DNA of 64,000 bases, taken from NCBI GenBank assembly GCA_031551965.1, contig JAVBMW010000017.1, positions 55,242 to 119,241 on the forward strand, given 5' to 3'. Below are positions 50,934-60,469 of this stretch, one piece after another. The translations under genes were made by a program, and so were the position numbers. How positions within the stretch are numbered: the stretch's first letter is position 1; the number at the start of each line of letters is the position of its first letter. The stretch is from CALVGQ01 sp031551965. Lineage in GTDB: Bacteria > Bacillota_I > Bacilli_A > Erysipelotrichales > Erysipelotrichaceae. Below the pieces are notes generated by a model. That model was not told the DNA's origin. It made no database searches and saw only the letters and a list, made by a program, of their open reading frames with translations.

Positions 50934-53558
50934 CTATTCCCCTACTTTTTGTATAATTTGAGTTAATACTTCATCTACACGAGAAATATCTTTACCGCCA
51001 GATTGAGCAAGATCAGGTCTTCCTCCTCCGTTACCATCACTTAATGAAGCAGCCAATTTAACGAAATCTCCAGCTTTCAAGCCATTTTCAATTGCTTTTG
51101 GACTCGCAGCACATACATAAACTACTTTATCTTCGGCTACATTCGCAAGGAAAACAAAACTGTCAGCACATTTGTTTCTCAAATTTTCTGCAAGGCTTTT
51201 TAGCGATGCACTGTCTGCATTATCTAAACGCAATATGATCGTATTAATTCCATTAATATTTTTCGCCTTCGCAACCATTTCATCAGCTTGTGACATTAAT
51301 AATTTTTGATTTTGGATAGCGATGACTTTACGTAATTGATTTGCTTCCTCGATAAGTTGTGCTACCTTGCCTTCAACATTAACTAGTCCATTCATCTTTA
51401 ATTGAGTTGCGATGTCCTTTAAAGTATCTTGAATATCTTTAAATTCATCATATGCAGCCATCTTAGTTTTAGCGGTAATACGTCGAATACCAGAACCAAT
51501 ACTTTCCTCAGATACAATTTTATAAACACCAATTTCTTGCGTATTAGAAACATGGGTTCCTCCACACAATTCTTTTGATACTTCACCCATCGAAACAACA
51601 CGTACTGTATCCCCATATTTTTCATCAAACAAAGCGATCGCACCACTGTTTTTAGCTTCTTCAATTGTCATGATTTCAGTCAAAACTGGATTTGATTCCA
51701 TCACCATTTGGTTTACTTGTCTTTCAATTTCTTTTAGCTGATCGTCAGTTACCTTTTCAAAGTGACTGAAGTCAAAACGTGAATATTCATCCCCTGCATA
51801 AGAACCAGCTTGTTCGACATGATTTCCTAAAACATTACGAAGTGCACTTTGAAGTAGATGGATCGAACTGTGGTTTGCCTTGATTTTAGTTCGATGAGCT
51901 TCATTGATCTTAGCTACAACTTCATCCCCTACTTTTACTGATCCTGATAATACATTGATCGTATGCAAATGTTGATGATGAGGAGCTTTGTTGACACTAA
52001 TAACTTCAGCCTTGAAATCATAATTTATAATTTCACCAAGATCAGCGATTTGACCTCCACTTTCAGCATAGAAACAAGTATTATCAAGAATGATCATTCC
52101 TGAATCAGAAATCGTATCTACTTTTTTACCATCTTTGAAACAACCGATTACTTTAGCAGCAGTTTTCATTTCACAATAGCCAGTGAATGTAGATTCTTCA
52201 ACGAAATTCATTAAATCAATCGATTGACTATTCATAGATTGTTCATCATCACGCGCACTACGAGCTCTTTGTTTCTGTTCATTCATGCATGCATTAAACC
52301 CGTCTAGATCAACTTCAAAACCACGTTCTTCGGCAATCTCTGTCGTTAGTTCTTTAGGGAAACCATAGGTATCATATAGTTTGAACATTATAACTCCATC
52401 CAATACTTTAGTTTCTGCATTATTCAATGCATCTTGCAATAATTTTTCCCCATTCGATAAAGTAGTAGCGAATGTTTCCTCTTCAATTTTTACCAGTTTG
52501 ATCACTAATTCCTTGCGATCAACTAAGTTTGGATAGAAATCTTTCATATTATCAACGACAAGTTCGACAAGGTTATACATAAATGCACCTTGAATACCAA
52601 GTTTAATTCCGTAACGAACTGCACGGCGTAGTACTCTTCTTAGGACATAACCACGTCCTTCGTTTGAGAAAGCAGCTCCATCAGAAATCGCAAATGTAAC
52701 AGTTCGAATATGATCTGCGATAACGCGATAAGCCATCTTATAATCGCCATCATAAGGGTACTTAGCTAATTTTTCTACAGCACGAATCGTTGGTAAAAAT
52801 AAGTCAGTATCATAATTTGTTTCTCCTTCTTGAACAATCGAAACTAAACGTTCAAGCCCCATACCCGTATCAATGTTTTTCTGTGGTAATTCTTTGTATT
52901 CTTTGCGATCGATTTCTGGATTACAATCATATTGACTGAAAACTACATTCCAAACTTCGGTATAACGATCATTTTCAAGCTCTTCAAAAAACAAGCGTTC
53001 TCCTAAACCTTCTGGGTCATACTTTTCACCACGGTCATAAAAAATTTCACTGTCTGGTCCACCTGGGCCTTCCCCAATTTCCCAAAAGTTATTTGGTGTT
53101 TTTAAAATATGAGTTGGATCGATTTTACATAAGTTGATCCAAGTGTTGTAGGCAACTTCATCATCTGGATAAACAGTTACATAAATCTTATTTTTATCAA
53201 AACCGATCCATTCTGGACTCGTTAAAAACTCCCAGGCATATTGGATCGCTTCTTCTTTAAAATAATCGCCAATCGAAAAATTCCCAAGCATTTCAAAGAA
53301 TGTATGATGACGAGCCGTTTTACCAACATTTTCAATGTCATTTGTACGAATACTCTTTTGGGCATTTACGATTCGATTGCATTTTGGTGTTTCACTGCCA
53401 TCAAAATATTTTTTTAAAGCTGCCACCCCAGAATTGATCCACAACAATGTTGGATCATTGTGAGGGATCAAACTTGCCCCAGGTTCGATCATGTGACCTT
53501 TTTGTGCGAAATAATCCAAAAACATTTTTCTTACTTGACTACCAGTTAAGTTTTTCAT
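50934..53558 (-). CDS. alaS: Alanyl-tRNA synthetase
   Basis: Charges tRNA-Ala. 874 residues: class II catalytic core with RHHTFFEMLGNFSIGDYFK (about residues 80-98) and GAAFSNEGRGYVLRRVLRRA, the editing domain with zinc ligands in ANHSSIHLLQSAL and ELCGGTHV, then a C-terminal C-Ala domain with DGNGGGRPDLAQSGG. All expected parts are present. AGGAGGAAAAAAG precedes the ATG. A T-box leader lies upstream, so expression follows tRNA-Ala charging. Confidence 0.97.
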   Translation of the reverse strand: MKNLTGSQVRKMFLDYFAQKGHMIEPGASLIPHNDPTLLWINSGVAALKKYFDGSETPKCNRIVNAQKSIRTNDIENVGKTARHHTFFEMLGNFSIGDYFKEEAIQYAWEFLTSPEWIGFDKNKIYVTVYPDDEVAYNTWINLCKIDPTHILKTPNNFWEIGEGPGGPDSEIFYDRGEKYDPEGLGERLFFEELENDRYTEVWNVVFSQYDCNPEIDRKEYKELPQKNIDTGMGLERLVSIVQEGETNYDTDLFLPTIRAVEKLAKYPYDGDYKMAYRVIADHIRTVTFAISDGAAFSNEGRGYVLRRVLRRAVRYGIKLGIQGAFMYNLVELVVDNMKDFYPNLVDRKELVIKLVKIEEETFATTLSNGEKLLQDALNNAETKVLDGVIMFKLYDTYGFPKELTTEIAEERGFEVDLDGFNACMNEQKQRARSARDDEQSMNSQSIDLMNFVEESTFTGYCEMKTAAKVIGCFKDGKKVDTISDSGMIILDNTCFYAESGGQIADLGEIINYDFKAEVISVNKAPHHQHLHTINVLSGSVKVGDEVVAKINEAHRTKIKANHSSIHLLQSALRNVLGNHVEQAGSYAGDEYSRFDFSHFEKVTDDQLKEIERQVNQMVMESNPVLTEIMTIEEAKNSGAIALFDEKYGDTVRVVSMGEVSKELCGGTHVSNTQEIGVYKIVSEESIGSGIRRITAKTKMAAYDEFKDIQDTLKDIATQLKMNGLVNVEGKVAQLIEEANQLRKVIAIQNQKLLMSQADEMVAKAKNINGINTIILRLDNADSASLKSLAENLRNKCADSFVFLANVAEDKVVYVCAASPKAIENGLKAGDFVKLAASLSDGNGGGRPDLAQSGGKDISRVDEVLTQIIQKVGE

Positions 53559-53574
53559 CTTTTTTCCTCCTAAA

Positions 53575-53757
53575 CATAAAAAAACGTCCCAACTACAGGA
53601 ACGTTAAACTAACGCGGTACCATCCTGATTCGTGTAAAAACACGCACCTTGATTATCTTTAACGCAGACATACGTTGTTGATTAAACACTCTTAGAAGTA
53701 GCTTCGATTTTAAATTCATTACTTTCACCTGCATAATGATCTCTATTGGATTAAAAT
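53575..53757 (-). promoter_or_regulatory. T-box leader of alaS
   Basis: The T-box core, AGGATGGTACCGCG on the minus strand (about 53613-53626), is followed by a terminator hairpin AACGT...ACGTT with a T run (53605-53575). Upstream the minus strand has an AGTAA motif and the candidate Ala specifier GCT at 53702-53700. When tRNA-Ala is uncharged the antiterminator should form and alaS be transcribed. The leader is compact, about 180 bases. Confidence 0.9.
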
Positions 53758-54798
53758 CTACTTATCTTCATCATTGATTTCGTCAAAATCATACCACATA
53801 TTTTCCCATGTGCCAACTGTTTTTGTTTGATTTGTGTAGAGGTAACTACGATAGACAAGTTGAGCGATCACTGCGAGGACCGGAGCTAAAATAAATCCAG
53901 CAAATCCAAAGAGTGAACCAAAAATAATTATTGATATTAAGGACACAATTGGTTTTACATCCAACACTTTATTAAATATATAGGGTTGTATAAAATTAGC
54001 TTCAATTTGCTGAATCAAAGCACAAATAATAAATAATTCAATACGAAAAATTCCTGTATTAAGATAATCAACTAATACGATCACGATCTGCCCAATCGTT
54101 GCCCCTACATAGGGAATCAAGTTTAGAAAAGCTACCATTATTGCATAAATAAGTGGATGTCTTACTTGAAATAACCATAAGACAAGTGATTCTGAAACAA
54201 ATAGAAATAAAAGATCTAAACCCATACCTTTAAAATAATGCAACACAACATTATTACTTGTGTGATAAAAACTTGTAAATGTTGAATTATTTTTAAATAA
54301 TCGTTTTAAACCATGCATTATATCTGGTAAATCTAATGATATAAAATAAGCTGCAATATAACTTAAGGCAAATTGACTAATTTTTCCAATCATTAATACT
54401 GTTGAATCAAGCGCGATCTTCATACCCTGTGTTAAGTCAAATTGCTGAATAAAATCTAAGATTGTATTGAATGAACTTAATTCTATTATATCGATGAAAT
54501 ACTCCTGCAAGCTTCCTAAATCACCAACTAAAGTAGGTAATACAAGAGTTAGTACAATTCCAATGAAAAAAAACAAACTTAAATAAACAATCGTACAACG
54601 AATTGCCCGATTAAACCATGGAATCAATGTGATCAATGGTTCAAATACAATCACTAAAATTGCAGATAAGAAAATAAAGGAACACTGATTTATCAAGCTT
54701 AAAATAAAACTCAAACAACCTATTTTCTCTAGTATAAATAATGATAAAATGCCCACAATCAGGATGTAGAGCGCCTTAATGTAAATATTGGTCTTCAT
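53758..54798 (-). CDS. AI-2E family transporter
   Basis: A 346-residue polytopic membrane protein of the AI-2E/TqsA/YdbI superfamily. The N terminus has membrane helices (LYILIVGILSLFILEKIG ...), and the typical C-terminal half has LNLIPYVGATIGQIVIVLVD and a final hydrophobic block (FGSLFGFAGFILAPVLAVIAQLVYRS). The family name refers to one member; the substrate here is unknown. Upstream of the alaS T-box. Confidence 0.85.
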   Translation of the reverse strand: MKTNIYIKALYILIVGILSLFILEKIGCLSFILSLINQCSFIFLSAILVIVFEPLITLIPWFNRAIRCTIVYLSLFFFIGIVLTLVLPTLVGDLGSLQEYFIDIIELSSFNTILDFIQQFDLTQGMKIALDSTVLMIGKISQFALSYIAAYFISLDLPDIMHGLKRLFKNNSTFTSFYHTSNNVVLHYFKGMGLDLLFLFVSESLVLWLFQVRHPLIYAIMVAFLNLIPYVGATIGQIVIVLVDYLNTGIFRIELFIICALIQQIEANFIQPYIFNKVLDVKPIVSLISIIIFGSLFGFAGFILAPVLAVIAQLVYRSYLYTNQTKTVGTWENMWYDFDEINDEDK

Positions 54799-54803
54799 AC
54801 GAA

Positions 54804-54826
54804 AAAATAACCCATTGGGTTATTTT
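54804..54826 (-). terminator. Terminator between the small gene and the AI-2E gene
   Basis: 10-bp perfect stem AAAATAACCC / GGGTTATTTT with a 3-base loop; T run on the minus strand. It overlaps the TAA of the small gene. Confidence 0.85.
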
Positions 54827-54969
54827 GACAGATCATGAACTTTACGCATGATTTTCTTTTGGGCTCGTTTTGCCTGATAAACTGTATCGACGAGTTCATC
54901 TTCGTAGTTGATTGCGACGATACATCCCATAATGCATCCAGTAACAAATGACATCATTGTTCTTTTCAT
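54820..54969 (-). CDS. Small protein, 49 aa, hypothetical
   Basis: Small protein starting MKRTMMSFVTGCIMGCIVAI with a hydrophobic N-terminal segment and a basic C-terminal helix (YQAKRAQKKIMRKVHDL), like a one-pass membrane protein. The ATG at 54969 is well placed behind AAGGAGTGTG; the longer frame would begin inside the regulator gene. Followed at once by a terminator. It is likely to be real but is unrecognised. Confidence 0.6.
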   Translation of the reverse strand: MKRTMMSFVTGCIMGCIVAINYEDELVDTVYQAKRAQKKIMRKVHDLSK

Positions 54970-55016
54970 TTCAGTCACACTCCTTACATGCTTTATTATG
55001 TGACAATTAATTAAGC

Positions 55017-56252
55017 TTATACGCAAAATCCATAAAATTCTTCTAAACTTGCATAGGCAAGTCGATAATCATCAATTTGTTTATAAGCTAAGATGATTTC
55101 CATATATAAAATTCGTAGAATCGCATGATCAAAATTATTCTGTTTTTTTGTTTCTTCGATCATTTTTGATATCATTTCGATACGATCTTGTGGTTTATGA
55201 TTTAGTTTTTTAACTAAACGCAATAAACGATGTTCATAACTCTTTCTATTTGATTGTTTAATCATACCCCAATCAATCCATATATTAACTTGTTTATAAT
55301 TTTTGAGTTTTTGATTAGCATACGCATTATAAAAACACATATTAAAATTACTAGGATAATGTTCCAAACATTCGTGTGTTATCGAAAGGACTTTTTCATA
55401 TTTCTCAAAAACAGCATATATCATAATTTGATTGATATAATTTGCATAAATCAATTTTTCATCATTGATGATTTTAGAAGCATACATAGCCGTTTCTGAT
55501 AATGTAATCGCACCATTTTGATCATTAAGATACAACCAAATTAAAGTTGATTGACATAAACATTCTGCACTCTTACGATAATTTGTTGTATTATCAAATA
55601 AGTCTTTTGCTTTTTCAAAATCTAAATATGCACTTAAATATTCTTTTTGACTTAAATTAATATATCCTAATGCCATTTGCGCATTAGAGTGTATAACCGG
55701 ATTATAATGCAAACTCATAACCTTCACTAAACATTCTTTAGCTTTTTCATGTTTTAGCTTATTAATCAAATATAGAGCTTTATAATATAAAAACCTTTGT
55801 TTAATTTCGAGATCAAAGTTTTCTTGTATTTTATCTAAAATATTATAAACTTGTTCAATATCATGATTGTGAATATCATTAACCACATAATGAGCAAATG
55901 TTAAAAGAAGATAGTTAGGGAAAAGTTTAGTATTGATAAGCTGACTTTCTAAAGATGAAATCTTTAAAAACAATTCTGAAGCTTGTTCATGTAAATTAAA
56001 CATACTCAAATGATAATAGTCAGTTTCATTATCTTTAAATTTCTTATTGAAATCATAATCAAAAAATAACTTTACATTCATCGCTTCTTCTAAACGTGCC
56101 ATCATACTTTTATTAATACTGATATGCAACGTATTATCTTCAAGCTTTCTTAAGTATTCTCTAGATACTTTAGAATTCTCGCAAATTTCTTTTATTGAAA
56201 TTGCTTTGTATAATCTAACCGTTTTAAAATAACATCCTAAATCATTTATCAT
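55017..56252 (-). CDS. XRE-type regulator with TPR-like repeats
   Basis: A 411-residue transcription regulator. N-terminal helix-turn-helix (TVRLYKAISIKEICENSKVSREYLRKLED, here residues about 11-39), then a long all-helical region (about 70-410) of repeated pairs that look like tetratricopeptide repeats (e.g. YHLSMFNLHEQASELFLK, AQMALGYINLSQKEYL, ALYLINKLKHEKAKECLV). This architecture is that of the RRNPP/Rgg-like peptide-responsive regulators, but no peptide gene is seen next to it. An inverted repeat lies in its leader. Target genes unknown. Confidence 0.75.
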   Translation of the reverse strand: MINDLGCYFKTVRLYKAISIKEICENSKVSREYLRKLEDNTLHISINKSMMARLEEAMNVKLFFDYDFNKKFKDNETDYYHLSMFNLHEQASELFLKISSLESQLINTKLFPNYLLLTFAHYVVNDIHNHDIEQVYNILDKIQENFDLEIKQRFLYYKALYLINKLKHEKAKECLVKVMSLHYNPVIHSNAQMALGYINLSQKEYLSAYLDFEKAKDLFDNTTNYRKSAECLCQSTLIWLYLNDQNGAITLSETAMYASKIINDEKLIYANYINQIMIYAVFEKYEKVLSITHECLEHYPSNFNMCFYNAYANQKLKNYKQVNIWIDWGMIKQSNRKSYEHRLLRLVKKLNHKPQDRIEMISKMIEETKKQNNFDHAILRILYMEIILAYKQIDDYRLAYASLEEFYGFCV

Positions 56253-56280
56253 ATCTATTTCCTCATTGATTCTTTTAATT

Positions 56281-56308
56281 GAAGTTGGCAGAATAATCTA
56301 CCAACTTC
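56281..56308 (-). promoter_or_regulatory. Inverted repeat in the leader of the XRE/TPR regulator
   Basis: GAAGTTGG (56281-56288) and CCAACTTC (56301-56308) with a mostly paired middle. It lies between a -10-like TATTAT (near 56340) and the start at 56252. Possible autoregulatory operator or mRNA hairpin. Confidence 0.4.
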
Positions 56309-56364
56309 CCAATTGATGACTAAGAACCCTCCCTTGCTATAATAATAAAACTTATTTTTGGCAT

Positions 56365-56395
56365 AAAAAAGGGCAAATTTAAACTTAAATTTGCC
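56365..56395 (-). terminator. Terminator after recD2
   Basis: 11-bp stem GGCAAATTTAA / TTAAATTTGCC (56372-56382, 56385-56395), followed on the minus strand by CTTTTTT. Confidence 0.9.
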
Positions 56396-56411
56396 ACCTT
56401 TCGTGCCATTT

Positions 56412-58589
56412 TCAATCACATAATTGGTTAATTCGATCAACTAAAGTTGTTTTTCTGACTCTTTCGTTCTCATTTATGACCCCTTTTATCCATAAATTTT
56501 TGTCTCCAAGTAAAACCAAAGATTTCTTAGCACGCGTAATAGCCGTATATAACAGGCGTTTTTGTAACATGAAGCTTGCTTCTTTAACAATTGGCATAAT
56601 TACGATCGGATATTCACTGCCTTGAGACTTGTGAACTGAAATACAATATGCATGCGTAATATTTGTCATATTTTCTTGCGTATATTCGACAAAAATTCCA
56701 TTAAAATCGACAATTAATCGTAATTGATGGTTAATATCTTCATTTGGATAGATAATTTCAACCAAAATTCCAATATCTCCGTTAAAAACATCATCATCAA
56801 TTTGATTTTTTAGCTGTAAAATTTTATCCTGTTCTCTGAAAATTCGATACCCTACTTTTGCCTCTCGTAAGTCAGGTTTGCTTGGATTTAAACATTCTTG
56901 CATTGCCGCATTGAGTCTATCAATACCCGCTACACCATTATATTTACAGGCAAGCACCTGAACATCGTTGATCGTATAACCTTTTTCAAGTGCAGAATTG
57001 ACTAATTGAATGATGACATCCTTAACCTGATATTGATCCATTTGATAAAATGCCACATCACCTTTAAACTCAAAATCCACAACTTCATTTCGATGGATCT
57101 GATGTGCTAACGTAATTACATCGGACCCTTCCTTCTGTCTAAAAATCGTTTCAAGCCGTACAAGTGGAATACTATTTGTTAAAATTAAGTCTCGCAAAAC
57201 AGAACCGCATGAAACTGAAGGTAATTGATCTTCATCACCAATAATACATATTTTTTTAATTTGAGCTCCTGCCCGCAACAAGTTTGAAAACAGCCAGCTG
57301 TCAACCATTGAAAATTCATCAATTATTAAACAATCGATCGCAAGTGGTTCTTTATCATTTTTACCAAAAGTATTACTTTCAAGATCCCATTTTAATAAAC
57401 TATGGATCGTTGAACATTCAGCACCAGTAAGTTCAGCTAAACGTTTTGAAGCTCTACCAGTAGGAGCACAACACATGATCTGCAAGGACGGATACATTTT
57501 TTTAAATAATGTAACCATCGCTTTTACAACAGTAGTTTTTCCAGTTCCAGGTCCCCCTGTACAAATTAAAATATCTTCACTAAAAAACTGATGAATCGCA
57601 TCCACTTGTTTTGGATCATATTCGATTTGAATGTCATTTTGTAATTCATTTAAAGCAAAATCTAAAGTATTCAAATCATAAGGATCCATTTTTTCATTTG
57701 GAAAACACGATAAATAACTCGCAATATTGATTTCAGCTAAATACTGAGAACTATGATAAACGCGATTTTCTTCTTGAATTAATTTTCTTTTTATCAGACA
57801 TTGAAATAAGGTCTCTGCAAAATCAACATAATCGAGTCCTATTCTATTTTGTAAGGCACTCGGCAATTCTTCAACATCTACATAACTATCGCCATTTGCC
57901 ATTGACATTTCCATGACTAAGGCAACTAATGCTGCTTCTATGCGATTTGGATTTTCTTGTTCAAAACCTAAAGCCATCGCAAGTTTATCAGCTGTAATAA
58001 ATCCAATACCATCTACCTCATCAACCATTCGATAAGGATTTTCAGTAATCATAGTCAATGCATTTTCTCCATAAACCCGATCAATTCTCATAATATTACG
58101 AATTCCTAAACCATGACTTTGCAAAAAAGCAATTGTTTTTTCCAAGTCATTTTCAGAAGCATTGATTCCTTCAATAAGCGATTTTTCTCTTTTTTCATTC
58201 ATTTTAGGAACAGACTTTAAAATAGTTGGATCTTCTTTAATTCTTTCAATGCAATTTTCACCTAGAGTTTCAATAATTGACTGAGCAAATTTTGTACCAA
58301 TACCTGGAAAAAGAGGTCCTGAAAAAAACCGAATCAAAGAATCACTTTCAGTTGGTAAAACACGAGTTACTTGTTGAGCTTTAAACTGCATACCAAAACG
58401 AGGATGTTCAACATATTCTCCATCAAAATGATAAAGCTGATCTTTTTCAAGAGGTTTAAAAAAACCAGTAACAATAATTTCCTTCTCATCGACCTGATAA
58501 AGTTCAAATCGAATCACTGAAAAAAGATTTTCACTATTATGAAAAATCGTAGAAATCCATTTTCCTGTAATACGACTTAATTCTTCCAT
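56412..58589 (-). CDS. recD2: RecD2-type SF1 DNA helicase
   Basis: 5'-3' helicase of the RecD2 family, acting in DNA repair independent of RecBC. 725 residues: N-terminal OB-like region, helix-hairpin-helix motifs (LFPGIGTKFAQSIIETLG and VDEVDGIGFITADKLA), Walker A ICTGGPGTGKTTVVKAMV (about 337-354), Walker B CLIIDEFSMVDSW, helicase motifs including IGDEDQLPSV and the C-terminal TRAKKSLVLLGD. Shorter mainly in the N-terminal region than some family members. The start ATG at 58589 follows AAGGAGTTTGT. Confidence 0.9.
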   Translation of the reverse strand: MEELSRITGKWISTIFHNSENLFSVIRFELYQVDEKEIIVTGFFKPLEKDQLYHFDGEYVEHPRFGMQFKAQQVTRVLPTESDSLIRFFSGPLFPGIGTKFAQSIIETLGENCIERIKEDPTILKSVPKMNEKREKSLIEGINASENDLEKTIAFLQSHGLGIRNIMRIDRVYGENALTMITENPYRMVDEVDGIGFITADKLAMALGFEQENPNRIEAALVALVMEMSMANGDSYVDVEELPSALQNRIGLDYVDFAETLFQCLIKRKLIQEENRVYHSSQYLAEINIASYLSCFPNEKMDPYDLNTLDFALNELQNDIQIEYDPKQVDAIHQFFSEDILICTGGPGTGKTTVVKAMVTLFKKMYPSLQIMCCAPTGRASKRLAELTGAECSTIHSLLKWDLESNTFGKNDKEPLAIDCLIIDEFSMVDSWLFSNLLRAGAQIKKICIIGDEDQLPSVSCGSVLRDLILTNSIPLVRLETIFRQKEGSDVITLAHQIHRNEVVDFEFKGDVAFYQMDQYQVKDVIIQLVNSALEKGYTINDVQVLACKYNGVAGIDRLNAAMQECLNPSKPDLREAKVGYRIFREQDKILQLKNQIDDDVFNGDIGILVEIIYPNEDINHQLRLIVDFNGIFVEYTQENMTNITHAYCISVHKSQGSEYPIVIMPIVKEASFMLQKRLLYTAITRAKKSLVLLGDKNLWIKGVINENERVRKTTLVDRINQLCD

Positions 58590-58598
58590 ACAAACTCC

Positions 58599-59264
58599 TT
58601 AAAATAAGATCAATATCAATATTAAACTAAAACTATTGTTGATCATATGCAATACAATTGATGACCAGATACTGTTGGTTTTAATATAAGTTTTCGTGAT
58701 CCAATAACCTAAACTTGCATAAGTCAAAAAATAAACTAAATCCAAATAATCACCAACCAAAAATGATGAAACGACATGCATCAGGCCAAACATACAAGTT
58801 GCCAATATAAAGGCTACCTTTTTATTATCGAATAATGAAAAAATTGAACAACGAAATACCATCTCTTCGACAAACGGTGCAAAAATAACGATACTAAAAA
58901 AAGCAATAAATAGATCAGTTTTCGCAAGCATTTGAATTGAATCTTGATTGTTACTGTTTGTTAAGCCAGTCATCAATAAAATAATAGAATTAATTACTAA
59001 ATTAGTAAGATACATAAATGCCTGTGATTTAAAGATCACAACCATATTAGCTTTTAAGTTTGATTTGAAGCTTTTCCAATCATCCACTAAAACAACCTTA
59101 CTTTTACGATAAATCAAAATCATGATTATTAGATAAGGTAATCCTGAATAAATAATTGAATTGGAAGTGAAAACTGAGATGAACCCCATTAGAAATGGAG
59201 CTAATAAAACATAGCCTACAAAATAATAACCCAATATCCATGTAGCATCTTTTTTATTTAGCAT
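58599..59264 (-). CDS. CPBP family intramembrane metalloprotease
   Basis: Membrane protein (221 aa) of the CAAX/bacteriocin-processing (CPBP) family, with about six membrane segments. Motifs: FAPFVEEMVFRCSIF (EExxxR, about 130-144), FGLMHVVSS and VLHMINNSF (His of the later motifs). Such proteins include immunity or signalling proteases; substrate unknown. Overlaps mnmA by 11 bases. Confidence 0.85.
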   Translation of the reverse strand: MLNKKDATWILGYYFVGYVLLAPFLMGFISVFTSNSIIYSGLPYLIIMILIYRKSKVVLVDDWKSFKSNLKANMVVIFKSQAFMYLTNLVINSIILLMTGLTNSNNQDSIQMLAKTDLFIAFFSIVIFAPFVEEMVFRCSIFSLFDNKKVAFILATCMFGLMHVVSSFLVGDYLDLVYFLTYASLGYWITKTYIKTNSIWSSIVLHMINNSFSLILILILF

Positions 59265-60402
59265 TTAATATCTCCTCTATTACGGAAGTCATCGTTTTTC
59301 CTTCGCGATAAACTTCATCAATTACTCCCCCACCCAGTACCAGATCATCAAGATAGAAAACAGCTTCTTGACCACAAGTAACTGCTGCAATTTTTTGCGG
59401 ATATATACACCGAATCGTAGTATCATCGATCTTAATTAATTGAACAGGTTTATCTTCCTGTCGATATCTAAATTTTGCATTGCAATAAACTGGTTTTGTC
59501 CAATCGATTTCAGCTAATTGATTAAATCCAGTGACCAAACACTCATCTGAATACAATAAATCATCTTGAGTAACACTGGCAACATACAATTCATTAGTAA
59601 TCACATTTTTACCAACCACAAACCATGGTCCACCTGCTCCACCAATATCAAGCCCTTTTCGTTGTCCAACTGTGTAGTATAAAACCCCATCATGTTGCTT
59701 CAAAACTTTTTTAGTATTGATATCAATAATATTTCCAGGTTTACTAGGCAAATAATTTTTCAAAAATTCTTTAAAATCACGCTCACCAATAAAACAAACT
59801 CCAGTAGAATCTTTTTTCTTGGCAATCGACAATTCTAGTTCTGCAGCAAGTCTTCGAACTTCTGGCTTTTCAACTTCGCCTAATGGAAATAAAGACTGGC
59901 TCAAAGCTTCCTTTGATACCTGACATAAAAAATATGTTTGATCTTTGTTTTGATCTTTAGCTTTCTTTAAATATGAACCATGATCAGTATGCTCAACAAT
60001 TGCATAATGTCCTGTAGCGATCATATCAAAACCCTTTTTTAAGGCAAATTCTCTAAATTTATCAAATTTAATATATTTATTGCATAAAATATCAGGATTT
60101 GGTGTTCTACCTTTTTGATATTCACTTATAAATGTTTGAAAAACATCATCCCAATATTCTTTAATAAAATCGATTCTTTCAAGTTTCAACCCAAGTTTAT
60201 TGGCGACATCTTTTGCATCATTGTAATCTTTTTCTTGAGGACAGATATCTTCATTCAATGTAGGATTCCCTAATGTATCGTTGTTTGCCATAGAATCCCA
60301 ATTACGCATAAAAGCACAAGTAACATCATAGCCTTGTTGTTTTAATAGATATGCCGCAATAGCGCTGTCAACACCACCAGATAATCCAACTAATATTTTC
60401 AT
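59254..60402 (-). CDS. mnmA: tRNA 2-thiouridylase MnmA
   Basis: Adds the 2-thio group to U34 of tRNA-Lys, -Glu and -Gln. 382 residues with the PP-loop LVGLSGGVDSAIAAYLL (residues 4-20), NPDILCNKYIKF with the catalytic Cys (about 103), DSTGVCFIGER with the second Cys, and GQRKGLDIGG. Complete. A sulfurtransferase such as IscS/NifS is not in the window. Confidence 0.96.
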   Translation of the reverse strand: MKILVGLSGGVDSAIAAYLLKQQGYDVTCAFMRNWDSMANNDTLGNPTLNEDICPQEKDYNDAKDVANKLGLKLERIDFIKEYWDDVFQTFISEYQKGRTPNPDILCNKYIKFDKFREFALKKGFDMIATGHYAIVEHTDHGSYLKKAKDQNKDQTYFLCQVSKEALSQSLFPLGEVEKPEVRRLAAELELSIAKKKDSTGVCFIGERDFKEFLKNYLPSKPGNIIDINTKKVLKQHDGVLYYTVGQRKGLDIGGAGGPWFVVGKNVITNELYVASVTQDDLLYSDECLVTGFNQLAEIDWTKPVYCNAKFRYRQEDKPVQLIKIDDTTIRCIYPQKIAAVTCGQEAVFYLDDLVLGGGVIDEVYREGKTMTSVIEEILNAK

Positions 60403-60442
60403 TTGTACACCTCAAATCTTTCATAATTATATCATAAAAATA

Positions 60443-60469
60443 AGAAAAACTAGAATTCTTTTCTAGTTT
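60443..60469 (-). terminator. Terminator after spx
   Basis: AAACTAGAA / TTCTAGTTT stem (60447-60455, 60461-60469) with a T-rich run on the minus strand. It separates spx from mnmA. Confidence 0.85.

Noticed and set aside
56255..56440. 61-aa minus-strand frame between recD2 and the regulator
   Set aside because: It runs through the recD2 terminator and end of recD2, has no good ribosome site and low-complexity sequence.
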